Assembly (NCBI RefSeq): GCF_003574655.1
Contig: NZ_QNUM01000006.1
Coordinates: 124,001-188,000, forward strand
Direction: 5' to 3'
Origin: Cohaesibacter haloalkalitolerans
GTDB taxonomy: Bacteria > Pseudomonadota > Alphaproteobacteria > Rhizobiales > Cohaesibacteraceae
DNA length: 64,000 bases
Shown here: positions 8,309 to 17,023 of the stretch, piece after piece
Numbering within the stretch: the first letter of the stretch is position 1
Layout: each line of letters begins with the position of its first letter
Notes under the pieces: generated by a model
Databases searched by the model: none
Seen by the model: the letters and a program-made list of their open reading frames with translations, nothing else
Told to the model about the DNA's origin: nothing
Program-made: the position numbers and the translations under genes

Positions 8309-9586
8309 ATGAAAATGAATCTATTGCTTGGATATTCTGTCGCCTGTTTGCTTGGTGCCAGCGCAGTCGCTGCTGCTGCGGAGCCGGTGAGCAAGAAGGC
8401 TGTTCTTGAAACCTATGCCACCATTGCTCAGGCAAAATATGAAGACAGCCTCACGGCTGCCGTAACCCTGCAGAAGGCGGTGGGCGCACTGATCGCAACG
8501 CCATCGGCAGACACCCTGACGGCGGCGCGCGCCGCTTGGCTCGCTGCTCGCGTGCCCTATCAGCAGACCGAGGTCTATCGTTTCGGCAACGCCATTGTTG
8601 ATGACTGGGAAGGCAAGGTCAACGCCTGGCCGCTGGATGAGGGCTTGATCGACTATGTCGATGCCTCTTATGGTGGCCCGAGCGACGAAAACGAATATGC
8701 GGCGCTCAATGTTGTCGCCAACCCGACCTTTACCCTGTCGGGCAAGGAGATCGACGCTACCGCCATCACGCCCGAATTGCTGTCGGAAACCCTGCATGAA
8801 GCCGACGGCATCGAGGCCAACGTCGCCACCGGCTACCACGCCATCGAATTCCTGCTGTGGGGGCAGGATCTGAATGGCACTGATCATGGTGCCGGGGAGC
8901 GTGCATGGACCGACTATGCCAAGGGCGAGGCCTGTACCAATGGTCATTGTGATCGTCGCGGCGCCTATCTGACAGCGGCAACCGATCTTCTGGTGTCCGA
9001 TCTTGGCTGGATGGCCAAGCAGTGGCAGCCGGGAGGCGATGCCCGCGCGGCCGTGCTGGCTGACGAGAATGCCGGCATTGTCACCATTGTCACCGGCATG
9101 GGCTCCCTGTCCTATGGCGAACAGGCCGGCGAACGCATGCGTCTTGGCCTGATGCTCAATGATCCGGAAGAAGAGCACGATTGCTTCTCCGACAACACCC
9201 ACAACAGCCACTATTATGACGGCCTTGGCATTCGCAATGCCTATGTCGGCGAGTATGTGCGGATTGATGGCTCCCGTGTTTCCGGCCCGTCCCTGTCCGA
9301 TCTGGTCGCAGCAGCGGACAAGGATCTTGATGCCGAACTGACCGGCAAGCTCAACACCACGATGCTCAAGCTTGGTGCCATCAAGTCAGCCGCCGAATCC
9401 GGCTTCTCTTACGACCAGATGCTGGCCCGCGGCAACAAGGGTGGCGAAGCGCTGATCATGGGCGGCGTCAATGCTCTGGTCGACCAGACCAAGTCCATCG
9501 AACGCGTTGTCTCGGCCCTGAACCTGCATGACATCGAGTTCGAAGGCTCCGACAGTCTCGACAATCCAACAGCCGTTTTCGAATAG
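8309..9586 (+). CDS. Imelysin-family (IrpA-like) iron-regulated periplasmic protein
   Basis: 425 residues. An N-terminal signal peptide ends near AVAAAAEP (about residue 24). The imelysin signature GxHxxE is intact as GYHAIE (G175, H177, E180), followed by FLLWGQDLNG. Length and repeats fit the M75/imelysin family of periplasmic or outer-membrane iron-acquisition proteins related to EfeO and IrpA. It is first in a four-gene iron cassette and is separated from the next gene by a terminator, so it may be made in excess of the others. A GGGGAAG ribosome binding site supports the start. Role: probable iron binding in the periplasm. Confidence 0.85.
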   Translation: MKMNLLLGYSVACLLGASAVAAAAEPVSKKAVLETYATIAQAKYEDSLTAAVTLQKAVGALIATPSADTLTAARAAWLAARVPYQQTEVYRFGNAIVDDWEGKVNAWPLDEGLIDYVDASYGGPSDENEYAALNVVANPTFTLSGKEIDATAITPELLSETLHEADGIEANVATGYHAIEFLLWGQDLNGTDHGAGERAWTDYAKGEACTNGHCDRRGAYLTAATDLLVSDLGWMAKQWQPGGDARAAVLADENAGIVTIVTGMGSLSYGEQAGERMRLGLMLNDPEEEHDCFSDNTHNSHYYDGLGIRNAYVGEYVRIDGSRVSGPSLSDLVAAADKDLDAELTGKLNTTMLKLGAIKSAAESGFSYDQMLARGNKGGEALIMGGVNALVDQTKSIERVVSALNLHDIEFEGSDSLDNPTAVFE

Positions 9587-9607
9587 GTCATCTCAATTGA
9601 AAACAGA

Positions 9608-9636
9608 AAGCGCAGCTTGATGAGCTGCGCTTTTTG
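9608..9636 (+). terminator. Intrinsic terminator after first imelysin gene
   Basis: Arms AAAGCGCAGCT/AGCTGCGCTTT with a 5-base loop, followed by TTGCG. It lies 22 bases after the stop and before the next gene of the same cassette, so it probably attenuates rather than ends cassette expression. Confidence 0.75.
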
Positions 9637-9665
9637 CGTTTGCCAAAATGCCGGAAGCTGCCCTC

Positions 9666-11180
9666 ATGATCCGTCCCGTCCTGCCCCTTCTGCCTCTCAT
9701 TGCAGCCTTGCCAGCCATGGCCGGGCCGCTTGATGAGCCGCATCTGCGCATCGTGCCGCGCACGGAGGCTGAGGCAAGCCGGATCGCGATTGTCACGGCC
9801 CCACCTAAAGATTTCACCGCCCCGCAACAGTTTGAAGCCCTTTCGGCTGGTGCAGCGACGGTCCGGGTTCGCAAGGACGCGGATGCCTTCTCGAAACCCA
9901 CGGCCAACATGGGACTTGAAAGCGAGCTGGACTTCGAACTCGGCAAGGCGATGTTCGAAAAGCTCTGGGTGTCGTCGCCCTCATCGACAAAGGCATCCGA
10001 CGGATTGGGCCCGCTCTACAATGCCCGCTCCTGCATGCGTTGTCATGTCAACGACGGGCGCGGCCACCCGCCAGAGGACAATGCTGACAGCGCTGTGTCG
10101 CTGTTCCTGCGCGTCGCCGTGCCTGATGCCGCCGACCCGCTGGCAAAGCGGATCGAGGGCTATCACGGCACCATGCCCGATCCCACCTATGGCGGCCAGT
10201 TGCAGGATTTTGCGCTTGCTGGACTTCCTGCCGAGTACCGTCTGCAAATCGATTATGAGGAAATTCCGGTGGCGCTTGCCGGGGGTGAGGCTGCTTCTTT
10301 GCGGAAGCCGACCTACCGGACGACTGACCTTGCCTATGGTCCTCTGCATCCCGATGCCACGCTCAGCCCGCGCATCGCGCCGCAGATGATAGGGCTTGGC
10401 TTGCTGGAGGCCATTCCGGCGCAGGATATCCTTGCCGGAGCTGACCCGGATGACGCCGATGGCGATGGCATCTCGGGCCGCCCCAACGTCGTCTGGTCCG
10501 AGCGCTACCAGATGCCGATGCTTGGCCGCTTTGGCCTCAAGGCGGGGCGTCCCACTGTCGAGGAACAGTCTGCCGCGGCCTTCTTCCGTGATATTGGCCT
10601 CTCCAATCCGCTGTTTCCGGAGGCATGGGGTGACTGCACGGCAAGCCAGAGCGACTGTCGCGCAGCGCCGCATGGCGATGGAGATGCGCGCGGCACCGAG
10701 GTCGACCAGACCGGACTTGACCTCGTCACTTTCTATAGCCGCCATTTGGGCGTACCGGCTCGCCGCACCGTTGACGACAAGACCGTGCTGCGCGGCAAAG
10801 AGCTGTTTCACACGGTCGGCTGCGCTGGCTGCCACCGGCCTGCCTATGTCACCCACCGCCTTGAGGATGAGCCGGAGCTGGGTTTCCAGCTCATATGGCC
10901 TTATACTGATCTTCTGTTGCATGATATGGGAGACGGGCTTGCCGATGGTCAGCCCGAAGCCCGAGCTACTGGGCGGGAATGGCGAACTCCGCCGCTCTGG
11001 GGCATCGGGCTGACGGAGCAGGTGTCTGGCCATAGCTTCTTTCTTCACGACGGCCGGGCGCGGTCCCTGCTCGAAGCGGTGCTTTGGCACGGTGGCGAAG
11101 CCGAAGCGCAGCGGGATGCTGTTATCACCATGCCGCCTGACGACCGCGCCGCATTGATTTCATTTCTGGAAAGCTTGTAA
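9666..11180 (+). CDS. Di-heme oxidoreductase-family protein (DUF1111, thiol-oxidoreductase-like)
   Basis: 504-residue exported c-type cytochrome. A signal peptide ends near ALPAMAG. Two heme-binding CxxCH motifs are present: CMRCH at 123-127 and CAGCH at 386-390. The region FLHDGRARSLLEAVLWHGGEA near the C-terminus is characteristic of the family once called thiol oxidoreductase, related to MauG/cytochrome c peroxidase. The start at MIRPV is preferred because it begins the signal peptide and follows a GGAAG; an in-frame ATG six codons upstream is possible. It sits between two imelysin genes, suggesting iron redox chemistry in the periplasm; partners are inferred. Confidence 0.85.
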   Translation: MIRPVLPLLPLIAALPAMAGPLDEPHLRIVPRTEAEASRIAIVTAPPKDFTAPQQFEALSAGAATVRVRKDADAFSKPTANMGLESELDFELGKAMFEKLWVSSPSSTKASDGLGPLYNARSCMRCHVNDGRGHPPEDNADSAVSLFLRVAVPDAADPLAKRIEGYHGTMPDPTYGGQLQDFALAGLPAEYRLQIDYEEIPVALAGGEAASLRKPTYRTTDLAYGPLHPDATLSPRIAPQMIGLGLLEAIPAQDILAGADPDDADGDGISGRPNVVWSERYQMPMLGRFGLKAGRPTVEEQSAAAFFRDIGLSNPLFPEAWGDCTASQSDCRAAPHGDGDARGTEVDQTGLDLVTFYSRHLGVPARRTVDDKTVLRGKELFHTVGCAGCHRPAYVTHRLEDEPELGFQLIWPYTDLLLHDMGDGLADGQPEARATGREWRTPPLWGIGLTEQVSGHSFFLHDGRARSLLEAVLWHGGEAEAQRDAVITMPPDDRAALISFLESL

Positions 11181-11182
11181 CC

Positions 11183-12184
11183 ATGTGGAAATATTGCCTT
11201 GTTCTTTTCTGCCTTCTGTCATCACCGGTTCTGGCTGGCGAGGCCGATATCGCCGCGATCATCCCGAAGGTTGTTCATCAGCATATCCTGCCGGGCTATG
11301 AGCGCCTGGCGGCCACAACGGCGACCCTCGCCGATGTGGTTCCGGCAAGCTGTGGCCGTGACCCGGAAGCCGTGAAAGGGGCCTACAACAAGGCCTTTGA
11401 CGCCTGGATGATGGTCAGTCATCTGCGCTTCGGCCCGTCGGAGCAAAAAAACCGAGCCTTTGCTCTGGCCTTCTGGCCGGATACCCGCGGCTTCACCCCC
11501 AAGACATTGGCCAGCCTTTTGCGGGACGATGATCCGGTCATTCATGACGCGGAGAAGTTCAGGACTGTGTCGATTGCGGCGCGTGGCTTCTATCCCATGG
11601 AATTCCTGCTCTATGACGATGCATTCACCGGCAATCCGGCAGCTAACCGCTGTGCCCTGCTGACTGTCATGGCCAAGGACATGGCCGAGAACGCAGCCGC
11701 CATTCTCAAGGACTGGCAGGGCGGCTATGCCGAGTTGATGATCAAGGCGGATAATGACACCTATCGTGAACCGGAGGAGGCCGTGCGCCAGCTCTATACG
11801 GCTCTCACAACCGGGCTGCAATTCACAGCTCAGACCCGTCTTGGCCGTCCGATGGGCAGCTACTCCAAACCGCGCCCGAGCCGTGCTGAGGCTTGGCGCT
11901 CAGGCCGGTCCCTGCGCCATGTGCTGCTGTCGCTTGAAGCCAACAGGCAACTGGCGTCCCTGCTGTCGGAGGAGGATGCCGATGTGGATCGGGGCTTTGA
12001 CCGTGCTATCCGGATTGTCGAGGGGATCGATGACCCCTCCTTTGCTGGCGTTGCGACCGTTCAGGGGCGCGTCCGCCTGGAGGCGTTGCAGGGCGCCATA
12101 ACCCTTACCAACGATCTTCTGGCGGAATATCTGGCCCCGAGGTTGGGCATCACCGCCGGATTCAACGCACTGGATGGAGACTGA
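11183..12184 (+). CDS. Second imelysin-family periplasmic protein
   Basis: 333 residues with a signal peptide (about 1-18, cleaved after LAG). It belongs to the shorter imelysin group that accompanies the di-heme protein. The family GxHxxE position reads GFYPME (G135, Y137, E140), so the histidine is replaced by tyrosine, unlike the first imelysin of the cassette. It starts 2 bases after the preceding stop and is followed by the DUF1513 gene after one base, so the three genes form one translated unit. Likely role: a periplasmic iron-handling partner, perhaps without the metal site seen in its paralogue. Confidence 0.8.
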   Translation: MWKYCLVLFCLLSSPVLAGEADIAAIIPKVVHQHILPGYERLAATTATLADVVPASCGRDPEAVKGAYNKAFDAWMMVSHLRFGPSEQKNRAFALAFWPDTRGFTPKTLASLLRDDDPVIHDAEKFRTVSIAARGFYPMEFLLYDDAFTGNPAANRCALLTVMAKDMAENAAAILKDWQGGYAELMIKADNDTYREPEEAVRQLYTALTTGLQFTAQTRLGRPMGSYSKPRPSRAEAWRSGRSLRHVLLSLEANRQLASLLSEEDADVDRGFDRAIRIVEGIDDPSFAGVATVQGRVRLEALQGAITLTNDLLAEYLAPRLGITAGFNALDGD

Positions 12185-12185
12185 C

Positions 12186-13277
12186 ATGCCTGATCGCCGT
12201 TCCTTTCTCACCGGACTGTTCGCCCTTGGCCTCTGCCCGTCGGTCACATGGGCCGATGCAGGCAGCCCCGCCTTCCTGTCCGCCGCCCGCAAGCCCGATG
12301 GCACCTACGCCCTGTTCGGCATTTCGGAGCAGGGCCGCACCATTTTCGAGATCGCGCTGCCGGGGCGCGGCCACGCCGCCGCCGCCCATCCACACCGCCC
12401 CGAGGCGGTGGCCTTTGCGCGTCGTCCGGGCAACTTCGCTCTGGCGCTCGACTGCCGCACCGGCGAGACGATAGGCGAGCTGCATTCGCCAAAGGGCCAT
12501 CACTTTCAGGGCCATGGTGCTTTCTCCGAGGATGGTAGCCTGCTCTACACCGCCGAGAATGACTATGATTACGCCAGAGGGGTCATCGGCGTCTGGGATG
12601 CAGCCCATGGCTACAAGCGCATCGGCGAGTTCGCCTCCCACGGCGTCGGCCCCCATGATGTGAAACTGATGCCCGACAAGCAGCATCTGGTGATCGCCAA
12701 TGGCGGTATCGAAACCCACCCTGACAGTGGTCGTGAAAAGCTCAATATCCCGACCATGAAGCCAAGCCTTGCCTATGTCACGCTGAAGGGCGAGCTTCTG
12801 GAAATGGTGGAATTGCCCCATGCCATGCACAAGAACTCCATTCGCCATCTGAGCGTGGGCGAGGATGGATTGGTGGCTTTTGCCATGCAGTGGGAGGGTG
12901 ATATCTCTGACAGCCCGGCGATGCTGGGGCTGCACCGAAGGGGGGAAGACCCCCGCCTCCTGCTCGCGCCCGAGGACGAGCAGCGCGAGCTGAAGGGCTA
13001 TGTCGGCAGCGTTGCGCTGGACAGCGAACAGAAATTGCTGGCCGCATCCTCACCAAGGGGTGGGGTGGTGCATCAGTTTGACAGCGACACCGGCGAGTTT
13101 CTCGGCGCGATCCATGAAGAGGACGTCTGTGGCCTCGCGGTGCGTGACCACAAGCTGGCACGTACCAGCGGCATGGGCATCGTTTGCTTCTCCGAGGAAA
13201 TGGCAGGCACCCAGATGGACAAGACGCGCGTGACCCATCGCTATCAGTGGGACAATCATCTCGTCCCCATTAGCTGA
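12186..13277 (+). CDS. DUF1513 protein, Tat-exported beta-propeller-like
   Basis: 363 residues. The N-terminus MPDRRSFLTGLFALGL carries a twin-arginine motif (RRSFLTG) followed by a hydrophobic stretch, so export by Tat is likely. The body has repeated short beta-strand segments (for example GVGPHDVKLMPD and SIRHLSVGEDG) that suggest a beta-propeller, as assumed for DUF1513. It closes the imelysin/di-heme cassette with only one base after the preceding stop. The start at 12186 is chosen because the Tat signal begins there; an ATG at 12174 would add four residues. Function unknown beyond association with iron cassettes. Confidence 0.8.
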   Translation: MPDRRSFLTGLFALGLCPSVTWADAGSPAFLSAARKPDGTYALFGISEQGRTIFEIALPGRGHAAAAHPHRPEAVAFARRPGNFALALDCRTGETIGELHSPKGHHFQGHGAFSEDGSLLYTAENDYDYARGVIGVWDAAHGYKRIGEFASHGVGPHDVKLMPDKQHLVIANGGIETHPDSGREKLNIPTMKPSLAYVTLKGELLEMVELPHAMHKNSIRHLSVGEDGLVAFAMQWEGDISDSPAMLGLHRRGEDPRLLLAPEDEQRELKGYVGSVALDSEQKLLAASSPRGGVVHQFDSDTGEFLGAIHEEDVCGLAVRDHKLARTSGMGIVCFSEEMAGTQMDKTRVTHRYQWDNHLVPIS

Positions 13278-13305
13278 GTCCGGCGGCTTTTAAGCTTGCA
13301 AAACA

Positions 13306-13333
13306 AAAGGCGGCCGATGCGGGCCGCCTTTCT
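13306..13333. terminator. Bidirectional terminator between iron cassette and cydC
   Basis: Arms AAAGGCGGCC/GGCCGCCTTT with a 6-base loop, A-rich on one flank and T-containing on the other. It lies between the convergent ends of the DUF1513 gene and cydC and can serve both. Confidence 0.75.
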
Positions 13334-13368
13334 GGTATGGGGCATTTGGGCCATTGGGAAGGCTCGGC

Positions 13369-15033
13369 TCAGGTACTTTCCGAAAGCACGAGCTGCTTGT
13401 CCATGCGTTCAAGGGCGGCGTCATTGTGCGTGATCAGCAGGATCGAGCGCCCGGTTTCGTCATCAAGGATCCGGTTGAGAATCTCCCTCTCCATCTGCGG
13501 GTCAAGCCCTTCGCCCGGTTCGTCCAGCACCAGAATAGGGGCTGGGCTGAGAAGGGCGCGGGCAATTGACAACCGCCGGATCTGGCCGCCGGACAGGGTG
13601 CCACCAGCCTCGCCGACGAAGGTTTCCAGACCATCTGGCTCGGAAGCGACAAAGTCGGTGAGCTGTACCTGATCCAGCACCTTTTGGAGCATGGCATCAC
13701 TGGCCTCCGGATTGGCCACCAGCAGGTTGCCCTTGAGGGTGGAGTTGAACAGATGCGGCTTTTGGGGGGCCACGGCAAAATGGGCCCTGAGGCTCTCGGC
13801 GCTGTAGCAGCAGTGCGGTTGCCCATCGATGAGGATCTGGCCACCGGAGAGCGGCCAGAAGCCGACCAGCGCATTGATGATGCTCGATTTGCCAATCCCG
13901 GATGGTCCGACGATGGCCACCCGTTCGCCCGGCTCGACGGTGAGGGAGAGGCCATCAAAGGCGGATTTTCTGCCTTCTTCATAGACGAGGCTGGCGTTGT
14001 CGAGCACCAGTGTCGGCGTCGTGGCGGGTTTGTCGGAGATTGCATTTTCGCTCCAGAAGGACGCGCCTCTGGGGGGCTGGTCCGTCAGTCCGAACAGGCG
14101 CTTGGCCGCAACCTGCGTCTCGACAAAGGCGCGAATGGCAACGGGCAGCGGCACGATGACCTCGAAGCTTGCCATTGCAAACAGCATCAGCATTGGCAGG
14201 ATCGGACCGTCGAAAGTGCCGTCATCGACTTTCGGAATGATCAGCCAGAGGGCCGCGAACATGGCAAGGCTCGCTGCCAGCGTCAGCGCGCTCTGGGAGG
14301 CAGCCTGCAGCTTGGCGAGGCGGACCTGACTGGAACAAAGGCTTTCCGACTGGGCTTCCACCATCTGGCGATAATCGCCGTCACGGCCATAGACGAGCAT
14401 TTCCCTCAGCGCCTGCTGGCCTTCGACAAGGGTTGATCGCATCTGAGCTGCCTGCAACACCTGCGCGGCGGCTGCCTGCCGTCCGAAATGCAGGATCAGC
14501 CAAGGCGTCAGGATGCCGCCGAAGACATAGAGCACCACCAGCGCGACCGCCAGAGCAACCGAGAAATAGCCAGCGAAGACACAGAAGATCGGTACGGCGA
14601 TCACCGCCACGAGGCTCGGCACCAGCACCCGCAGATAGAAATTCTCAAGTGTCGTAATGTCTGCCCCGATGCGCGAGAAAATGTCGCCGCTCTTGAGGTC
14701 CTGCAGCCCCGAGGGCGCAAGGGGCTCCATGCGGTCATAGAACCAGCGTCGCAGCTCGGCCACCAGTCTGAGGGTCGCCTCGTGGGTCACCAGCCGTTCG
14801 GCATAGCGGCCAACGGTGCGGGTGATGGCCATGGCGCGGATGATGGCGGCGGGTGTGAAATAGTTCATCGTGACACCGGCAAGGCCAGCCAGCGCCATTG
14901 CGGCAATGAACCAGCCGGAAATTGCCATCAGCGTCACGTTGGCCAGTGCCGTGATCAGGGAGAGGAACACCCCGAGGATGATCCAGCCGGTCCATGGGCG
15001 CATCAGCCCTAGCAGTTTTCTGATCTCAGCCAT
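13369..15033 (-). CDS. cydC: Cysteine/glutathione ABC exporter subunit CydC
   Basis: 554-residue half-transporter: six membrane helices (residues about 1-320), then an ATPase domain with Walker A GPSGIGKSS, signature LSGGQIRRLSIARALL and Walker B ILVLDEP. With CydD it exports cysteine and glutathione to the periplasm and is needed to assemble cytochrome bd. The start is placed at the ATG that overlaps the cydD stop by 8 bases (ATGGCTGA). The open frame extends upstream to 15084, but that part lies inside cydD. Confidence 0.88.
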   Translation of the reverse strand: MAEIRKLLGLMRPWTGWIILGVFLSLITALANVTLMAISGWFIAAMALAGLAGVTMNYFTPAAIIRAMAITRTVGRYAERLVTHEATLRLVAELRRWFYDRMEPLAPSGLQDLKSGDIFSRIGADITTLENFYLRVLVPSLVAVIAVPIFCVFAGYFSVALAVALVVLYVFGGILTPWLILHFGRQAAAAQVLQAAQMRSTLVEGQQALREMLVYGRDGDYRQMVEAQSESLCSSQVRLAKLQAASQSALTLAASLAMFAALWLIIPKVDDGTFDGPILPMLMLFAMASFEVIVPLPVAIRAFVETQVAAKRLFGLTDQPPRGASFWSENAISDKPATTPTLVLDNASLVYEEGRKSAFDGLSLTVEPGERVAIVGPSGIGKSSIINALVGFWPLSGGQILIDGQPHCCYSAESLRAHFAVAPQKPHLFNSTLKGNLLVANPEASDAMLQKVLDQVQLTDFVASEPDGLETFVGEAGGTLSGGQIRRLSIARALLSPAPILVLDEPGEGLDPQMEREILNRILDDETGRSILLITHNDAALERMDKQLVLSEST

Positions 15034-16798
15034 TGTGCGCCTCCCCGGACGTGCCGTTGAAATTGGAGCGGACCAGCGCGGCATAGGCGCCGTTCTGTTG
15101 CATCAGGGCGTCATGTGAGCCCATCTCCATGACCTTGCCCTTCTCGAGCACGAGAATGATGTCGGCTTCCTCGATCGTGTGCAGCCGGTGGGCGATGGTG
15201 ATGGTGGTGGAGCGCTGCTCCAATGCATGCAGGGCGGTCTGGATTTTTGCCTCATTGTTCCGGTCGAGGTGGGCTGACGGTTCATCAAGCAACACTAGCG
15301 GCGCATCGCGCAACAGGGCGCGGGCAATGGCAATCCGCTGGATCTGACCACCCGAAAGGCCTGCGCCCTTTTCGTTGAGCTGGTGGTTGTAGCCCTTGTC
15401 AAGCGCGGCGATGAAATCGTGCGCCTCGGCCAGTCTGGCCGCCGCTTGCACCGCCTCAAGGGAGGCGTTCGGCTGGCCATAGCGAATGGCATCAAGGATG
15501 GTCCCCGAAAACAGCGTCGGCTTTTGCGGCACATAGGCCAGCTGTTCCCGCCAGGCTTCGATTGGCAGGCTGGCAAGGTCGATACCGTTGATCAGGATCT
15601 GCCCTTCGCCAGGTCTGGCCAGACCAAGGATGAGGTCGATGATGGTGCTCTTGCCCGCGCCGGACGGCCCGACCAGCGCCAGACTCTGGCCTGCGTCCAG
15701 CTTGAAGGAAACATCCTCAAGGGCGCGGCTGCCATCGGGATAGGAAAAACAGACGGAACGGAACTCAACGGCAATGCCGCCGGCAAGGTCGGGAAGCGTC
15801 TCGGCTGAGGCACTCTTTTGCGCGGTGCCGTCGTCCATCTCCATGATCGAGACCATCGCCTCGGCCGCGCCAACCGCTTCCATGCGGGCGTGATAATGGG
15901 TGCCCATATTGCGCAGCGGCAGATAGAAATCCGGAGCCAGCAACAGCACATAGAAGCCGTCAAAGAAGGTCATGTCGCCATAGAGCAGCCGAAAACCGAT
16001 CAACACGGCGATGATGGCGATCGAAACGGTGGCGAAGAATTCCAGCACCAGTGAAGACAGGAAGGCCACGCGCAACACACTCATCGTGGTGCGGCGATAG
16101 CTTTCGGCCATGCGCGAGACGGTTTCCGCTTCCCGGCGCGAAGCGTTGAACAGCTTCAGGGTCGTCAGGCCCTGGATCATGTCGAGGAAATGGGCCGACA
16201 GCCGCGCCAGCTTGCGCCATTGTTTCTGATTGAGCTTCTCGGTGCCCTTGCCGATGAGGATCATGAACACCGGAATGAGCGGCGCGGTGACCACCATGAC
16301 AATCGCCGACAGCCAGTCGCGGGTGAGCGTCACGGCCAGAATGGCAAAGGGCAGCAGCACCGTCATCACCATCGCAGGCATGTAGCGGGCGAAATAGCCC
16401 TCCATCGCCTCGATGCCTTCGGTCAGCATGGTGACCTGATCCCCCACAGCGTTTTCACTGCCGCGCTCAAGGATCGGGCCTTTGGCGATCAGCCGGGTGA
16501 GCAGATCCTTGCGCAGCTTGTGCTTGAGATCGATGGCGGCGTTCAGCGCCAGCCGTTCGGAGAAATAGGACAGGATGGCGCGCAGAAGAAACAGGATGAC
16601 CAGCGGCGGCAACAGGAACAGCAGATCGGTCAGCGATGCCTTGTCGGTCAGCACGGCATCCACCACAAAGGCGATGACGCCCATCTGGACGATCAGGACG
16701 ATTCCGGCGGCAAAGGACAGGACAATCGACAGATTGAGCGGACGCCGGGCGCGTGATGACTGGGATTTGAGAAAGGCTGAGATGTGTTTCGTGGACAT
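15026..16798 (-). CDS. cydD: Cysteine/glutathione ABC exporter subunit CydD
   Basis: 590-residue ABC half-transporter with an N-terminal six-helix domain (about 20-320) and a C-terminal ATPase: Walker A GPSGAGKST, signature LSGGQIQRIAIARALL, Walker B VLLDEPSAHLD, and the switch histidine in TIAHRLHT. The membrane part contains the segment FFDGFYVLLLAPDFYLPLRNMGTHYHAR, highly typical of CydD. It is co-transcribed with cydC and follows cydABX. Confidence 0.9.
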   Translation of the reverse strand: MSTKHISAFLKSQSSRARRPLNLSIVLSFAAGIVLIVQMGVIAFVVDAVLTDKASLTDLLFLLPPLVILFLLRAILSYFSERLALNAAIDLKHKLRKDLLTRLIAKGPILERGSENAVGDQVTMLTEGIEAMEGYFARYMPAMVMTVLLPFAILAVTLTRDWLSAIVMVVTAPLIPVFMILIGKGTEKLNQKQWRKLARLSAHFLDMIQGLTTLKLFNASRREAETVSRMAESYRRTTMSVLRVAFLSSLVLEFFATVSIAIIAVLIGFRLLYGDMTFFDGFYVLLLAPDFYLPLRNMGTHYHARMEAVGAAEAMVSIMEMDDGTAQKSASAETLPDLAGGIAVEFRSVCFSYPDGSRALEDVSFKLDAGQSLALVGPSGAGKSTIIDLILGLARPGEGQILINGIDLASLPIEAWREQLAYVPQKPTLFSGTILDAIRYGQPNASLEAVQAAARLAEAHDFIAALDKGYNHQLNEKGAGLSGGQIQRIAIARALLRDAPLVLLDEPSAHLDRNNEAKIQTALHALEQRSTTITIAHRLHTIEEADIILVLEKGKVMEMGSHDALMQQNGAYAALVRSNFNGTSGEAHNG

Positions 16799-16840
16799 GG
16801 AGGTCCCTGACTTTTCGGCCTTTACCGGCCCACAAATGAC

Positions 16841-16862
16841 ATGACCGGGCGGACCCGGTCAT
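16841..16862 (-). terminator. Hairpin between cydX and cydD (attenuator or processing site)
   Basis: Perfect arms ATGACCGGG/CCCGGTCAT with a 4-base loop. No U-run follows on the minus strand, so full termination is doubtful. It may lower cydDC expression relative to cydABX. Confidence 0.45.
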
Positions 16863-16893
16863 GAGAAGGTTTATAATGGTTGAAAGGTGCTAA

Positions 16894-17001
16894 TCAAGTA
16901 TCCTTTTCGCCATAACTGTCCTGAGCTTCATACCACATGACATTGATCACGCCGACGGAAAGGGCGGCTGTCAATCCAAGGATCCAGGCAAAATACCACA
17001 T
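16894..17001 (-). CDS. cydX: Cytochrome bd oxidase small subunit CydX
   Basis: 35-residue single-helix protein read directly from the minus strand: it begins MWYFAWILGLTAALSVGVIN and continues VMWYEAQDSYGEKDT. The MWYFAWILG start and the MWYE after the helix are the hallmark of CydX/CbdX, which stabilises the CydAB heme site. It starts 22 bases downstream of the cydB stop, in the usual cydA-cydB-cydX order, with a GGAAAGGA ribosome binding site. It is easily missed because it is so short. Confidence 0.93.
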   Translation of the reverse strand: MWYFAWILGLTAALSVGVINVMWYEAQDSYGEKDT

Positions 17002-17023
17002 AGTCAGATTTCCTTTCCTTCAC

